Source of the DNA: Billgrantia gudaonensis
Lineage (GTDB): Bacteria; Pseudomonadota; Gammaproteobacteria; Pseudomonadales; Halomonadaceae
DNA: 57,429 bases
NCBI RefSeq assembly: GCF_900100195.1
Contig: NZ_FNES01000021.1
Location: forward strand, 1-57,429
Direction: 5' to 3'
Shown here: positions 18,769 to 27,708 of the stretch, in pieces
Layout of the letters: every line of letters starts with the position of its first letter
Position numbering within the stretch: the first letter of the stretch is position 1
Translations under genes and position numbers: made by a program
Notes under the pieces: generated by a model
What the model was told of the DNA's origin: nothing
The model's input: the letters and a program-made list of their open reading frames with translations, nothing else
The model's database searches: none

Positions 18769-18962
18769 GCCGTTTCCTCGCGGCTCCTCAACGATGTCAC
18801 TGTAACACCGTCCGAACCGCCGGGAACGCGACACTGCGATGTCGGCCAGTCGCCCGACAAGCGGTTGTGTCGTACGGCCAGAATGGCGATGATCGAATGA
18901 GCCTGGCAGCGGCGCACGGGAGTGCCGCCAGTACGACGCTCGACCCGCAACGAAGGACCACC

Positions 18963-19919
18963 ATGCCACCGACTCCGCAACGGCTGTGGCGCAGCCGTAT
19001 CAAGAACGGACTGCAGACGCTGCTGATCATGACCGGCCTGGTACTGGTGCTGTCGATACCCGGCTATCTGTTCGCCGGGCCGTTCGGGGTCGTTGTGTGT
19101 TTCACCACGGTGCTTCTGGTCGCCTATTTCAGCAGTTGGGTACCGGCACGCTGGATACTGGCCAACAGCGGCGCGGGCCTCTTGCACCGTCACCAGGCCC
19201 CGGCACTCTACCGGCTGCTCGACACCCTCTACCAGCGTGCCGGGCTGCAGATGCATCCTAGGCTCTACTACGCACCCAGTGCCGAGCTGAACGCCTTCGC
19301 CGTCGGCGACCAGCGCGACGGCGGCATCGCCGTCACCGAGGGACTGTTGCGCACGCTGTCGCTACGCGAATTGGCCGGGGTGCTCGCCCACGAGACCAGC
19401 CACTTGTGTCATGGCGACACCAGGGTGATGTCCATCGCCGCGGCCATGACCCGCCTGACCGTCTGGGCGACCACCGTGGTTCAGGTAAGCTTGTTGCTGA
19501 TGCTACCCATGATCGTCACCGGCGAACTGGCCTTTCCGTGGCTGACGCTGCTGCTGGTCGCCCTGGCCCCGACACTGAGCACGCTGCTGCAGCTCGCGCT
19601 GTCGCGCAATCGCGAATACACCGCCGATCTGGAAGCCGTCGCCATCACCCGCGATCCCCACGGCCTGGCTTCGGCGCTGCAGGTCCTGGAACGGCACCAG
19701 GGCCAGTGGCTGGCAACGCTCTTCGGCCAACAGCCACCGGCTTGGATCGACTGGCTACGCACGCACCCGCCCACCGCAGAGCGCATCCGGCGGTTGCTGG
19801 CGCTGACGCCGCCGGACCGCGCGACGTCGCCTCTCGATGGTTTGAACGCAGACGGCCAGCCAACGCTGCACCAGCGTCCGCCGCCGCTGGGCCCACGCTA
19901 CTGGATCCTGCGGCGCTGA
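18963..19919 (+). CDS. M48-family membrane metalloprotease
   Basis: This 318-residue zinc protease is of the M48 (HtpX/Ste24-like) family. Two membrane helices near residues 17-36 and 42-57 precede the catalytic domain. The zinc site is HETSH at 143-147 within LAGVLAHETSHLCHGD, and the third ligand is probably Glu218 in SRNREYTADLEAVAI. Two more hydrophobic segments, about residues 167-187 and 188-210, lie between. The protease should degrade or cut membrane proteins from the cytoplasmic side, as HtpX does in envelope stress. The ATG at 18963 with AAGGA upstream is preferred over one 96 bases earlier that lacks a site and adds a Ser/Ala-rich lead. Confidence 0.88.
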   Translation: MPPTPQRLWRSRIKNGLQTLLIMTGLVLVLSIPGYLFAGPFGVVVCFTTVLLVAYFSSWVPARWILANSGAGLLHRHQAPALYRLLDTLYQRAGLQMHPRLYYAPSAELNAFAVGDQRDGGIAVTEGLLRTLSLRELAGVLAHETSHLCHGDTRVMSIAAAMTRLTVWATTVVQVSLLLMLPMIVTGELAFPWLTLLLVALAPTLSTLLQLALSRNREYTADLEAVAITRDPHGLASALQVLERHQGQWLATLFGQQPPAWIDWLRTHPPTAERIRRLLALTPPDRATSPLDGLNADGQPTLHQRPPPLGPRYWILRR

Positions 19920-19938
19920 CGACGCCCTCGCCCCCTCG

Positions 19939-20574
19939 TCAATGCCCCTGACGCAACCGTTCGAAGTCTTCGGCGCTGACCTCGTTGCGTTCGGCATCCA
20001 GAATCTTTCCGCCAATGGCCGCTACCGACTGGGTCAGACGAATTAGCGTTTCCGGGCTCTGGGCCACCCGCTTCTTGTTGCGGAAATGCACCAGAATGGA
20101 AATCCCCCCGACGATGGGATGCTCTCCCTCCTCATGAAGTGGCGGCAACCGCCCGGGCGGCGTGCTGTCGGCCACCGTCAGCCGGTAGCCGGCACGTCCG
20201 TCGCGAATGGTGTAAACGCCTTGCTTGGTATCGAAGATGGCGCCCTCTTCCTCGAGCACCTTGTTGAGTCGCCGGTTGGTATCCAATGCCGGCCAGTCGA
20301 ATACCACGAACAGGCATTGCTGGACGCCATCCCCACGAACGACCTGAAATCGATGGGAGACCTCCTCTGCCGCCGGCTCGCTCGCTTCGACGTTCGCCGC
20401 CGCTGCCGGTTCGGGCGCCTGCGGCTCGGGCCCGCTCGGAGAAGGCTCCGGGGCACTCGCTCGTGGCTCCTCGTCGGGCTGAGCGCGGCGTACGTAAAGG
20501 AATATCCCCAGCGCGATCAAGCCCAGCGCGATCGCTACCCCCGCCAATAGAATGGCGCCATTCGTCGAATTCAT
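19939..20574 (-). CDS. ZipA-like single-pass membrane protein
   Basis: This 211-residue protein has an N-terminal membrane helix (GAILLAGVAIALGLIALGIF, residues 6-25), a basic stop (YVRRAQ), a Pro/Ala/Glu-rich linker (about 30-75) and a globular end. That is the plan of the division protein ZipA, which tethers FtsZ to the membrane. The C-terminal part (VVFDWPALDTNRRLNKVLEE, GGISILVHF, then QSVAAIGGKILDAERNEVSA) recalls the ZipA FtsZ-binding fold in order and spacing, but identity is low, and a true ZipA is expected elsewhere. GAAGGAGGTGG precedes the chosen ATG. It converges on the M48 protease gene with 19 bases between. Confidence 0.65.
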   Translation of the reverse strand: MNSTNGAILLAGVAIALGLIALGIFLYVRRAQPDEEPRASAPEPSPSGPEPQAPEPAAAANVEASEPAAEEVSHRFQVVRGDGVQQCLFVVFDWPALDTNRRLNKVLEEEGAIFDTKQGVYTIRDGRAGYRLTVADSTPPGRLPPLHEEGEHPIVGGISILVHFRNKKRVAQSPETLIRLTQSVAAIGGKILDAERNEVSAEDFERLRQGH

Positions 20575-20672
20575 TCGTTCCACCTCCTTCGCGGGCCTGC
20601 ATGCGGCGTCCACTGTCGGCATCACCCGAGCAGGCGTATCGATACCAGCTAGCGCAGCGTGGCGCCCGTTGC

Positions 20673-20705
20673 GTCGTTATCGTTGTCATTGTCGTTATCG
20701 TTGTC
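20673..20705 (+). repeat. 15-base direct repeat in an intergenic gap
   Basis: GTCGTTATCGTTGTC occurs at 20673-20687 and again at 20691-20705, separated by ATT. Low-complexity CGTTRTC units continue on the left. It sits in the 158-base gap between the ZipA-like gene and the PRPP-synthetase-like gene. It looks like a small tandem slip product; the AT content is higher than the surroundings. Confidence 0.7.
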
Positions 20706-20732
20706 TCTGCAGCGTCGGGGGAGAGAGTCACG

Positions 20733-21638
20733 TCAGTCTACGCACTTCAGCACGTCCTGCAGGGCCCTGGCCAACACCGGTGCCATGGTGATGGCATTGC
20801 TGGCATGGGCAATGCAGTCCGTGCTCCACACCTCACCGACCCCGGACGCTGCGATGACCGCCAGGGCATCGTCGGCAAAGAGCGCATGAGTCACGGCCAC
20901 GTCTACCGACACGGCCCCTGCTTCCAGCAACCGTCGAGCCGCACCGGCCAGGGTGTGTCCGGAACTCGCCACGTCATCCATCAGCACCACCTGACGCCCT
21001 TCCACGTCCAGTGCCGGCAGCGCGATCGAGACGTCGCGGTCACCGTGACGCACCTTGCGACAGGCTCCGTAATCGAGTCCGGTCGCGGCGGCAGCCTGCC
21101 GCACCCATTGCAGCGCCTCTTCATCCGGCCCCAGTAGCAAGGCGCCGGGGCGCTTCGCGGCGATCAACTCGGCCAGCCGCGGCGCACCGGAGAGCGCGAT
21201 GGCGTGCTCGCCGGGTATCGCCTGGTCGAGCCGCTCGATGCGGTGCAGATGCGGGTCGACGGTGATGACGGCATCGAAGAGTTCGGCCAGAAAGCCACCC
21301 ACGATGGTCTGGCTGACGATCTCGCCGGGCTGAAAGGCGATGTCCTGGCGCATGTAGGCGAGGTAGGGAGCGACCAACACCACCCGCCGCGCGCCTCTGG
21401 ATCGTGCATCGCGGGCAACCAGCAGCAACTCGACCAGTTTCTCGTTGGGGCGGTCGAGGCTGCGGAAGACCACCAGCGTCTCCGGCGTATCGTTCGCTGC
21501 GGTGAAGGGCATGCGCAGCTTGAGCTCTTCATCGGGAAAGCGGTGGCGCTCCACGACACGAGCGATCAGGCCCGCCGCCTCCGCCAAGCGTCGCGCCGGC
21601 GCCGCTTCATCGGAAAAATGGAGAAGTTCAGGGCTCAT
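20733..21638 (-). CDS. ribose-phosphate pyrophosphokinase-like protein
   Basis: This 301-residue protein is of the PRPP synthetase fold, normally making 5-phosphoribosyl diphosphate from ribose 5-phosphate and ATP. Visible parts are FPDEELKLRM (about residue 35), VFRSLDRPNEKLVELLL (about 57), APYLAYMRQDIAF (about 91) with the flexible-loop Arg, VDPHLHRIERLD (about 127) in place of the usual VDLH-AxQIQG, and the PRPP-binding loop VVLMDDVASSGHTLAGAA (about 217-234). It is shorter and clearly different from housekeeping Prs. Its start overlaps the stop of the phosphorylase gene by four bases, so the two are translationally coupled and very likely work on the same ribose phosphates. Confidence 0.88.
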   Translation of the reverse strand: MSPELLHFSDEAAPARRLAEAAGLIARVVERHRFPDEELKLRMPFTAANDTPETLVVFRSLDRPNEKLVELLLVARDARSRGARRVVLVAPYLAYMRQDIAFQPGEIVSQTIVGGFLAELFDAVITVDPHLHRIERLDQAIPGEHAIALSGAPRLAELIAAKRPGALLLGPDEEALQWVRQAAAATGLDYGACRKVRHGDRDVSIALPALDVEGRQVVLMDDVASSGHTLAGAARRLLEAGAVSVDVAVTHALFADDALAVIAASGVGEVWSTDCIAHASNAITMAPVLARALQDVLKCVD

Positions 21639-23218
21639 CAGAACTCCACGTTGAGACACTGGATCGACTCCCGGCTGCCGAGCGTCACGCCGCTGTCGCG
21701 TTCGCTGGCTTGGTGGGCGAAAGTCATCTCGTTGCGATAGGCGGCGTGGACCCGGTATAGCGGCTGGCCGGCTTCCACCGAATCGCCGATGCGCACGCGC
21801 ATGTCCACACCGGCCCCAGCGGCCTTGGGCGCTCCGGCAAGACGCGCGATTCGGGCCAGCTTGAGGTTGTCCAGCGCGATCACCACACCGGCCCGCGGGG
21901 CGACCACCTCGAAGTGCTGAGGCGCCAGCGGTGGAGCCTCGGGGTCGAAGGGCTTCTCGCCCTGGGCGGCGATGATGGCACGCATCTTCTCCAGCGCCCG
22001 CCCGGAGTCGAGGATGTCACGAGCGATGGCGAAGCCGTCGCCGCCGCGCACGTCGGGATCGAACTCGAGCATGCGACCGGCCAGGCGAAGCGCCTTGTGA
22101 CGCAGGTCCATGGGCGCTTCGGGGTGGTTGGCGAGCACGCGCATGGCGTCGCGCGCCTCGAGCACAGGACCGATGCCGCAGCCGATGGGCTGGCGTCCAT
22201 CGGTGATGACCACGTCCAGGGTGAGCCCCATGCACTTGGCGACGTACTCGAAGAGCTTGCGCAGCTGCCGTGCCTCGGGCATCGAGCGCACCTTGGCATG
22301 CGGCCCCACGGGAATGTCGAGCAGTAGGTGAGTAGAGCCGGCGGCCACCTTCTTGGAAACGATGGAGGCGACCATCTGGCCGGGCGAATCGATGAACAGC
22401 GGCCGCTCCACGGCGATCAGCACGTCATCGGCCGGCGACAGCTGGCTGGTACCGCCCCACGCCAGGCAGCCACGGTGAGTGCGCACGATCTCGCCGAGCG
22501 TATCGAACGGCAGGTCGACGTTGGCCAGCACCTCCATGGTGTCGGCGGTGCCGGCCGGCGAAGTGATGGCCCGGGACGACGTCTTGGGACACAGCAGGCC
22601 GTGGGCGGCGACGATGGGCACCACCAGCAGCGAGGTGCGATTGCCGGGAATGCCGCCGATACAGTGCTTGTCGACCACCGGGTGCTCGTGCCAATCGAGG
22701 CGGCGCCCCACCCCGCTCATGGCGTCGCTCAGGTAGAAAACCTCCTCACGGTCGAGCTCACCGCGGTCGCAGGCGACCACGAAGGCGGTGAGTTCGATCT
22801 TGGAGTAGCGCAGCTCGGCGATGTCGCGAACGATGGCATGGAAGTCCTCGCGCGTGAGCCGTTCGCCGGCGATCTTGCGGTGCAGGGCGGGAATCGAAAC
22901 GGGCGGCTCTGCCTGCGAAACGCTGACCGGATGCCCCTCCTCGACCCCCAGAGCGTGAAAGGCATCCTCCGAGAGCCCCAGCTGCTCGCAATCGACGATG
23001 GCAGGGTCGTCGACCACGTTGAGACTCGCCAGAATGCACTGGCCGTTGGCGCACACCTCCACCTTGGCCAATGCCTGGAAGCCCTCGGCACGATAGAGGT
23101 CGCAGTCGCGATGCAGGTAGGCGACGTTCTCGCGGTAGGTGTCGATACCCACACGCTTCAGTGCCAGCGGCGTGAGCGTATCGTCCACCGCTCCGCCGTT
23201 GGGTCGATCGGTGATCAT
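21638..23218 (-). CDS. type II thymidine phosphorylase / AMP phosphorylase-like protein
   Basis: This 526-residue protein belongs to the nucleoside phosphorylase family II but is longer than DeoA (about 440) because of an extra N-terminal domain (about residues 1-100), as in archaeal AMP phosphorylase. The phosphate-binding region reads [23 protein letters not shown] (about 212-234) rather than the DeoA form, again as in AMP phosphorylase. Other marks are [22 protein letters not shown] and the C-terminal barrel-sandwich part with [21 protein letters not shown]. It should split a nucleotide or nucleoside with phosphate to give ribose 1-phosphate or ribose 1,5-bisphosphate. The start at 23218 follows CAGGGAACG. 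The PRPP-synthetase-like gene overlaps its end. Confidence 0.88.
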   Translation of the reverse strand: MITDRPNGGAVDDTLTPLALKRVGIDTYRENVAYLHRDCDLYRAEGFQALAKVEVCANGQCILASLNVVDDPAIVDCEQLGLSEDAFHALGVEEGHPVSVSQAEPPVSIPALHRKIAGERLTREDFHAIVRDIAELRYSKIELTAFVVACDRGELDREEVFYLSDAMSGVGRRLDWHEHPVVDKHCIGGIPGNRTSLLVVPIVAAHGLLCPKTSSRAITSPAGTADTMEVLANVDLPFDTLGEIVRTHRGCLAWGGTSQLSPADDVLIAVERPLFIDSPGQMVASIVSKKVAAGSTHLLLDIPVGPHAKVRSMPEARQLRKLFEYVAKCMGLTLDVVITDGRQPIGCGIGPVLEARDAMRVLANHPEAPMDLRHKALRLAGRMLEFDPDVRGGDGFAIARDILDSGRALEKMRAIIAAQGEKPFDPEAPPLAPQHFEVVAPRAGVVIALDNLKLARIARLAGAPKAAGAGVDMRVRIGDSVEAGQPLYRVHAAYRNEMTFAHQASERDSGVTLGSRESIQCLNVEF

Positions 23219-23387
23219 GGCAGCGTTCCCTGCAGCACGTGCCGAATACACCGGCAACGTGACACGCGTGTGACGGATAGCTCCATCCTAGCAGCAGCCC
23301 TCTGGCTCGTCATGCCACCGAAGGAGACTGACTTGACCCGGGAAGCCGCGCTAGGCTTGCTCTTGGATTTCCAACAGGAACGCTGCC

Positions 23388-23840
23388 TTGATCGATATAC
23401 CACTGGATGCGGGCCACCTTCTGGCCGTAGGGGCCACCTTCATCACTGTCGTCGCCTGCGTTCTTCTGCACTACGAGATAACGACCCGCCTATGGCGGCA
23501 AAAGGGCTTCGGTCACCATTCGCTACGCCGCCGCTTCCTGGTATTGATCTTCGGCCTCTTCGCAGCCCATGTCGTCGAGATCTGGCTCTTTGCCCTGGCC
23601 AGCGCCCTGCTGCTCGAACACCCCTTGGCCGGCGGCTTCAGCGGCATCTCGGTGGCGAACTTTCTCGACCATGTCTATATGTCGGCCATTACCTACACCA
23701 CCCTGGGCTACGGCGACCTCGTGCCTCAGGGTCCGATACGCTTCCTGATGGGCACCGAAGCCCTGACCGGCTTCATGCTGATCACCTGGTCGGCATCGCT
23801 CACCTTTCTCGAGATGCAGAGGCACTGGTCCTCCGAGTGA
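23388..23840 (+). CDS. two-TM potassium channel family protein
   Basis: This 150-residue inner-membrane protein has helices near residues 10-30, 50-77 and 116-142. A K+ selectivity filter, AITYTTLGYGDLVP (about 100-113), stands between the last two. This is the pore unit of ion channels of the Ion_trans_2 type, with one extra N-terminal helix and no cytoplasmic gating domain. It probably forms a tetramer. No ATG is available before the first helix; the frame begins with TTG at 23388, preceded by CAGGAACG, which I take as the start. An osmolyte ABC transporter starts 249 bases downstream; both would matter in salt stress. Confidence 0.85.
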   Translation: MIDIPLDAGHLLAVGATFITVVACVLLHYEITTRLWRQKGFGHHSLRRRFLVLIFGLFAAHVVEIWLFALASALLLEHPLAGGFSGISVANFLDHVYMSAITYTTLGYGDLVPQGPIRFLMGTEALTGFMLITWSASLTFLEMQRHWSSE

Positions 23841-24089
23841 ACGAGGACGACCCGCCATCCCAATACGCATCAGGCGATGCAATGCCACGCATTGCGCATC
23901 GTCATCCTTCAGGAAAACAAATGCTTATGCAGCTCTGCTAAGCTGGGGTCATTCCAGCGGGGCAATTTGTCGCACCCTGCTCGTCCGCCCTCCCCTGGGT
24001 CGTGGCGCTCCGAGCCGCAGGCAGCGGCTAAGCTTGTTCAAGAATGACGGCTCCGGCCAACGGTTCGGAGCCCACAGAGGAGAGCGCAT

Positions 24090-24755
24090 TTGGAACTGAT
24101 TCTGTATGCCCTCGACAATCTCGATCTGCTGATCCGGCGCACCATCGAGCACATCTCCCTGGTGGGCGTTGCCGTGGGCATCGCCACCTTGACCGGCGTA
24201 CCCATCGGCATCGCCATCACCAAGAGCGAGCGGGTTGCACGCTCGGTGCTCTATCTGGCCTCGATCATCGTCACCATTCCCTCCATCGCCCTGTTCGGCA
24301 TCATGATCCCGGTGCTCTCGCTGATCGGCCACGGCATCGGCTACGTGCCGGCAGTGATCGCCGTTCTGCTCTATTCGCAGCTGCCGATCATCCGCAACAC
24401 CTACACGGCCATCAACAACGTCAATCCGGCGCTGCGCGAGGCCGCTCGCGGGATCGGCATGAGCCCCAACCAGCGCCTGCGCATGGTGGAGATACCGCTG
24501 GCCGTGCCGGTCATCATGGCAGGCGTGCGCACCGCCGTCGTGCTCAACATCGGCGTCATGGCCATCGCTGCCTACATCGGCGCCGGCGGACTCGGCACCT
24601 TCATCAGCCGCGGCATCTCGCAGTCAGACCCTCGCCAGCTCATCGTCGGTGCCGTCGCGGTGAGCCTGTTGGCCGTCGTGGTCGACTACGTCCTCCTCTA
24701 CGTGCAGAAGCGCCTGACGCCCAGCGGGATGGAACGCACCGCCGATCCGGCTTGA
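24090..24755 (+). CDS. OpuC-type osmolyte ABC transporter, permease 1
   Basis: This 221-residue inner-membrane permease belongs to the betaine/carnitine/choline (OpuC, YehWXYZ/Osm) class of ABC importers. It has about five to six helices and the EAA loop that contacts the ATPase, here LREAARGIGMSPNQRLRMVEIPLAVPV (about residues 113-139). IGAGGLGTFISRGI near residue 165 is typical. The start codon is TTG at 24090, read from the GAGGAGAGCG site just before; there is no ATG in the first part of the frame. It is the first of four genes in the same direction with spacings of 36, 4 and 64 bases. Confidence 0.93.
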   Translation: MELILYALDNLDLLIRRTIEHISLVGVAVGIATLTGVPIGIAITKSERVARSVLYLASIIVTIPSIALFGIMIPVLSLIGHGIGYVPAVIAVLLYSQLPIIRNTYTAINNVNPALREAARGIGMSPNQRLRMVEIPLAVPVIMAGVRTAVVLNIGVMAIAAYIGAGGLGTFISRGISQSDPRQLIVGAVAVSLLAVVVDYVLLYVQKRLTPSGMERTADPA

Positions 24756-24791
24756 CGCCCCTGACGACAGATTGCGAAGCAAGGAACCCCC

Positions 24792-25952
24792 ATGATCCAG
24801 CTCGACAACCTGACCAAGGTCTTCGACACGCCCAAGGGCGCCGTGGTCGCTGCCGACCATATCAGCATGGAAGTGCCCGCCGGCGAGATCTGCATCCTGC
24901 TCGGCCCCTCCGGCTGCGGCAAGACGACCACGCTGAAGATGATCAATCGCATCGTGAAACCGACCTCCGGCAAGGTGTTCATCGACGGTGAGGACACCAC
25001 CGGGATGGACACCCAGCAGCTGCGCCGCAACCTCGGCTACGTCATCCAGCAGATCGGCCTGTTCCCCAACATGACCATCGAGGAAAACATCACGGTGGTG
25101 CCCAAGCTGCTGGGCTGGGACAAGGCCCGCTACCGTGAACGTGCCCGCGAGATGATGGCGATGATCGCCATGGAGCCCGACGCCTTTCTCAAGCGCTACC
25201 CCAGCGAACTCTCCGGCGGCCAGCAGCAGCGCATCGGCGTGGCCCGAGCGCTGGCCGCCGATCCGCCGGTGATGCTGATGGACGAGCCCTTCGGGGCCAT
25301 CGACCCGATCAACCGCACGGTGATTCAGGACGAGTTCCTCAAGATGCAGCAGGAACTCAACAAGACCATCATGTTCGTCAGTCACGACATCGACGAAGCG
25401 ATCAAGATGGGCGACCGCATCGCCGTGTTCCGCGAAGGCAAGCTGGTGCAGTACTCGACGCCGGATGACCTGCTGGCAGCGCCGAAGAATGCTTTCGTCG
25501 AATCGTTCCTCGGCGAGGATCGAGCCCTCAAGCGCCTCAACCTGGTCAAGGTGCGCGAGGTGGTGAGCGACGAGATCGGCACGGTCGTGCCCGGCGACAC
25601 GCTGGAAACGGCACTGGCCAAGATCGACGATTTCGGCTACCAGAACTCAATCCTGATGGTGAACGACCAGCGCCAACCGGTGGGCCTGATTACCCGCGCA
25701 GTCGCCCGGACCACCCGCGGTTATTGTCGCGATCACTTCCAGAACGTACCGGCCACCGTCAATCTCGACGACGACCTACGCAAGGTCGCTTCGCTGATGT
25801 TCGCCCAGGACACCACCTGGCTGCCCTGCGTGGACGACGATGGCCGCGTATGCGGACAGATCACCCAGCGTGCCATGACGCACCACCTGGGGGCCCGCTT
25901 TCGTGCCCAGGAGACGAATGACCTGACCCCGGACGCAGCGACCAAGGAGTGA
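24792..25952 (+). CDS. OpuC-type osmolyte ABC transporter, ATPase with CBS domains
   Basis: This 386-residue ATPase powers the importer. Walker A is GPSGCGKTT (about residues 38-46), the Q-loop is VIQQIGLFPNMTIEENI, the signature is LSGGQQQRIGVARAL (about 138-152), Walker B is VMLMDEPFGAIDP and the switch His lies in MFVSHDIDEA. The C-terminal 120 residues, from about 255, form two CBS domains (VPGDTLETALAKIDDFGYQNSILMV and VNLDDDLRKVASLMFAQDTTWLPCV). In OpuA/OpuC-type systems such domains sense ionic strength or c-di-AMP and gate transport. Permease 2 starts four bases after its stop. Confidence 0.94.
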   Translation: MIQLDNLTKVFDTPKGAVVAADHISMEVPAGEICILLGPSGCGKTTTLKMINRIVKPTSGKVFIDGEDTTGMDTQQLRRNLGYVIQQIGLFPNMTIEENITVVPKLLGWDKARYRERAREMMAMIAMEPDAFLKRYPSELSGGQQQRIGVARALAADPPVMLMDEPFGAIDPINRTVIQDEFLKMQQELNKTIMFVSHDIDEAIKMGDRIAVFREGKLVQYSTPDDLLAAPKNAFVESFLGEDRALKRLNLVKVREVVSDEIGTVVPGDTLETALAKIDDFGYQNSILMVNDQRQPVGLITRAVARTTRGYCRDHFQNVPATVNLDDDLRKVASLMFAQDTTWLPCVDDDGRVCGQITQRAMTHHLGARFRAQETNDLTPDAATKE

Positions 25953-25956
25953 ACCC

Positions 25957-26688
25957 ATGCCCATCCAGAGCCTGAAAGGGGCCCTGCGCGCGCTCCTGCT
26001 GGTGGCGATCTTCTTCGCCGGGGTATGGAGCCAGTCGAGCGGGGTGATCGACGACTTCCTCTGGTACCTGCCCGACGTGCAGTTCCTGGCGGTGCAGCAC
26101 CTGTGGCTGACCGCCATATCCGGCGGGCTGGCCATCGCCGTGGCGATCCCGCTGGGCATCCTGCTCTCGCGCCCGAGCATGGCGCGCTGGGCCGAATCGC
26201 TGATGCAGATACTCAACGTCGGCACCACCATCCCCACTCTGGCGGTGCTGGCACTCTCCATGAGCTTCCTGGGCATCGGCACGGTGCCGGCCGTGTTCGG
26301 GCTCTTCGTCGCCACCCTGCTGCCCATCACGCGCAACACCTATGCCGGCCTCAAGGGGGTCAACCTGGCGTTGATGGAAGCCGCCGCCGGCATCGGCATG
26401 TCGCCGTTGCAGCAGTTGCTCCGGGTCGAGCTGCCCAACGCGCTCTACGTGATCTTCGCCGGCATACGCACGGCACTGACCATCAACGTCGGCACCGTGC
26501 CGCTGGCCTTCCTGATCGGCGCCGGCGGCCTCGGCGAGCTGATCTTCACCGGCATCGACCTCTACGACCCGGTGATGATGCTCTCCGGTGCCATCCCCAC
26601 GGCGCTGCTGGCGATCGTCGTCGACGCGCTGATCGCCACCGTCGCCTTCCTGATGGTTCCCCGCGGGGTGAACCCCAATCGAGCCTGA
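25957..26688 (+). CDS. OpuC-type osmolyte ABC transporter, permease 2
   Basis: This 243-residue inner-membrane permease is the second subunit of the importer. It has a first helix at about residues 9-25, then five or six further helices, and the EAA loop LMEAAAGIGMSPLQQLLRVELPNALYV (about residues 138-164). FLIGAGGLGELIFTGIDLYDP near 187-207 is the family hallmark. An AAGGAG site lies at the end of the upstream ATPase gene, so translation is coupled. Two different permeases with one ATPase and one binding protein is the normal OpuC/Osm composition. Confidence 0.93.
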   Translation: MPIQSLKGALRALLLVAIFFAGVWSQSSGVIDDFLWYLPDVQFLAVQHLWLTAISGGLAIAVAIPLGILLSRPSMARWAESLMQILNVGTTIPTLAVLALSMSFLGIGTVPAVFGLFVATLLPITRNTYAGLKGVNLALMEAAAGIGMSPLQQLLRVELPNALYVIFAGIRTALTINVGTVPLAFLIGAGGLGELIFTGIDLYDPVMMLSGAIPTALLAIVVDALIATVAFLMVPRGVNPNRA

Positions 26689-26752
26689 AGGAAGCGCATC
26701 CACTCCAAGGTCCCACCCCGTGACACTGACGACACAAGAGGAGTCGCATCCC

Positions 26753-27634
26753 ATGAAGCATCTGATGACAACCCTGGCCGGCCTGGCGCTCGCCGGCACG
26801 TTCGCCACCGCACAGGCCGAGGAGATCGTGGTCGGCGGCAAGAACTTCACCGAACAGCAGCTGCTGGCCAGCATGACCACCCAGTATCTACAGAGCCTCG
26901 GCTACGAGGTGGACAGCCGGGCCGGAATGGGCTCCGCCGTGCTGCGCCAGGCCCAGGAAAACGGCCAGATCGACCTCTACTGGGAATACACCGGCACCTC
27001 GCTGATCAACTACAACGACGTCACCGAGAGCCTCTCGCCCGAGGAGACCTACCAGCGCGTCAAGGAGCTCGACGGCGAGAAGGGCCTGGTGTGGCTCGAG
27101 CCATCCCAGGCCAACAACACCTATGCCCTGGCGATGCGCGAGGAGAGCGTCGAAGAAACCGGCATCGACGACCTTTCGAAGCTGGCCGAAGCGATCGATG
27201 ATGGTCAAGATCTCACCTTCGCGATGAACGCCGAGTTCTATGCGCGCGAGGACGGCTGGCGACCGCTGCAGCAGGCCTACGACTTCCGTGTGGATCGTGG
27301 CAACGTCAAGCGCATGGATTCGGGGCTGGTCTACCAGGCGCTGCGCGACGGCGAGGTGGACGTCGGCCTGGTCTTCGCCACCGATGGCCGGATTCCCGCC
27401 TTCGACTTCCACGTGCTCGAAGATGATCAGAACTTCTTCCCGGCCTACTCCCTGACCCCGGTCGTGAGGGAAGAGACTCTGGACGCCAATCCCGAACTGG
27501 CCGAGCAGATGAACGCCCTCTCAGCACTGCTCGACGACGAAGTGATGGCCGAGCTCAACGCTCGTGTCGACGTGGAGCGCGAGACCATCGAGGACGTCGC
27601 AAAAGACTTTCTCGAAGCGAACGAGCTGCTTTGA
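26753..27634 (+). CDS. OpuC-type osmolyte ABC transporter, substrate-binding protein
   Basis: This 293-residue periplasmic protein starts with a signal peptide (MKHLMTTLAGLALAGTFATA-QA, cleaved near residue 22; no lipobox Cys). It then shows the class start EEIVVGGKNFTEQQLLASM and the box YWEYTGTSLINYN (about residues 79-91). The Tyr/Trp-rich segment fits a pocket for a quaternary ammonium compound such as glycine betaine, choline or carnitine; ergothioneine is also a possible ligand of this family. RVDRGNVKRMDSGLVYQALRDG and VDVGLVFATDGRIPAF close the first lobe. The ATG follows AGAGGAGTCGC. A hairpin follows the gene. Confidence 0.92.
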   Translation: MKHLMTTLAGLALAGTFATAQAEEIVVGGKNFTEQQLLASMTTQYLQSLGYEVDSRAGMGSAVLRQAQENGQIDLYWEYTGTSLINYNDVTESLSPEETYQRVKELDGEKGLVWLEPSQANNTYALAMREESVEETGIDDLSKLAEAIDDGQDLTFAMNAEFYAREDGWRPLQQAYDFRVDRGNVKRMDSGLVYQALRDGEVDVGLVFATDGRIPAFDFHVLEDDQNFFPAYSLTPVVREETLDANPELAEQMNALSALLDDEVMAELNARVDVERETIEDVAKDFLEANELL

Positions 27635-27654
27635 CCTCCCGCCTGTACCCTGCC

Positions 27655-27678
27655 GAAGGCCGCCCCCGAGCGGCCTTC
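27655..27678 (+). terminator. hairpin after the osmolyte transporter operon
   Basis: GAAGGCCGC pairs with GCGGCCTTC over a six-base loop. The tail GTCGTCTC is poor in T, so some read-through into the PrpD-family gene 31 bases later is likely. Confidence 0.6.
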
Positions 27679-27708
27679 GTCGTCTCAAGAGCCGCCCCCG
27701 GACTCGAC

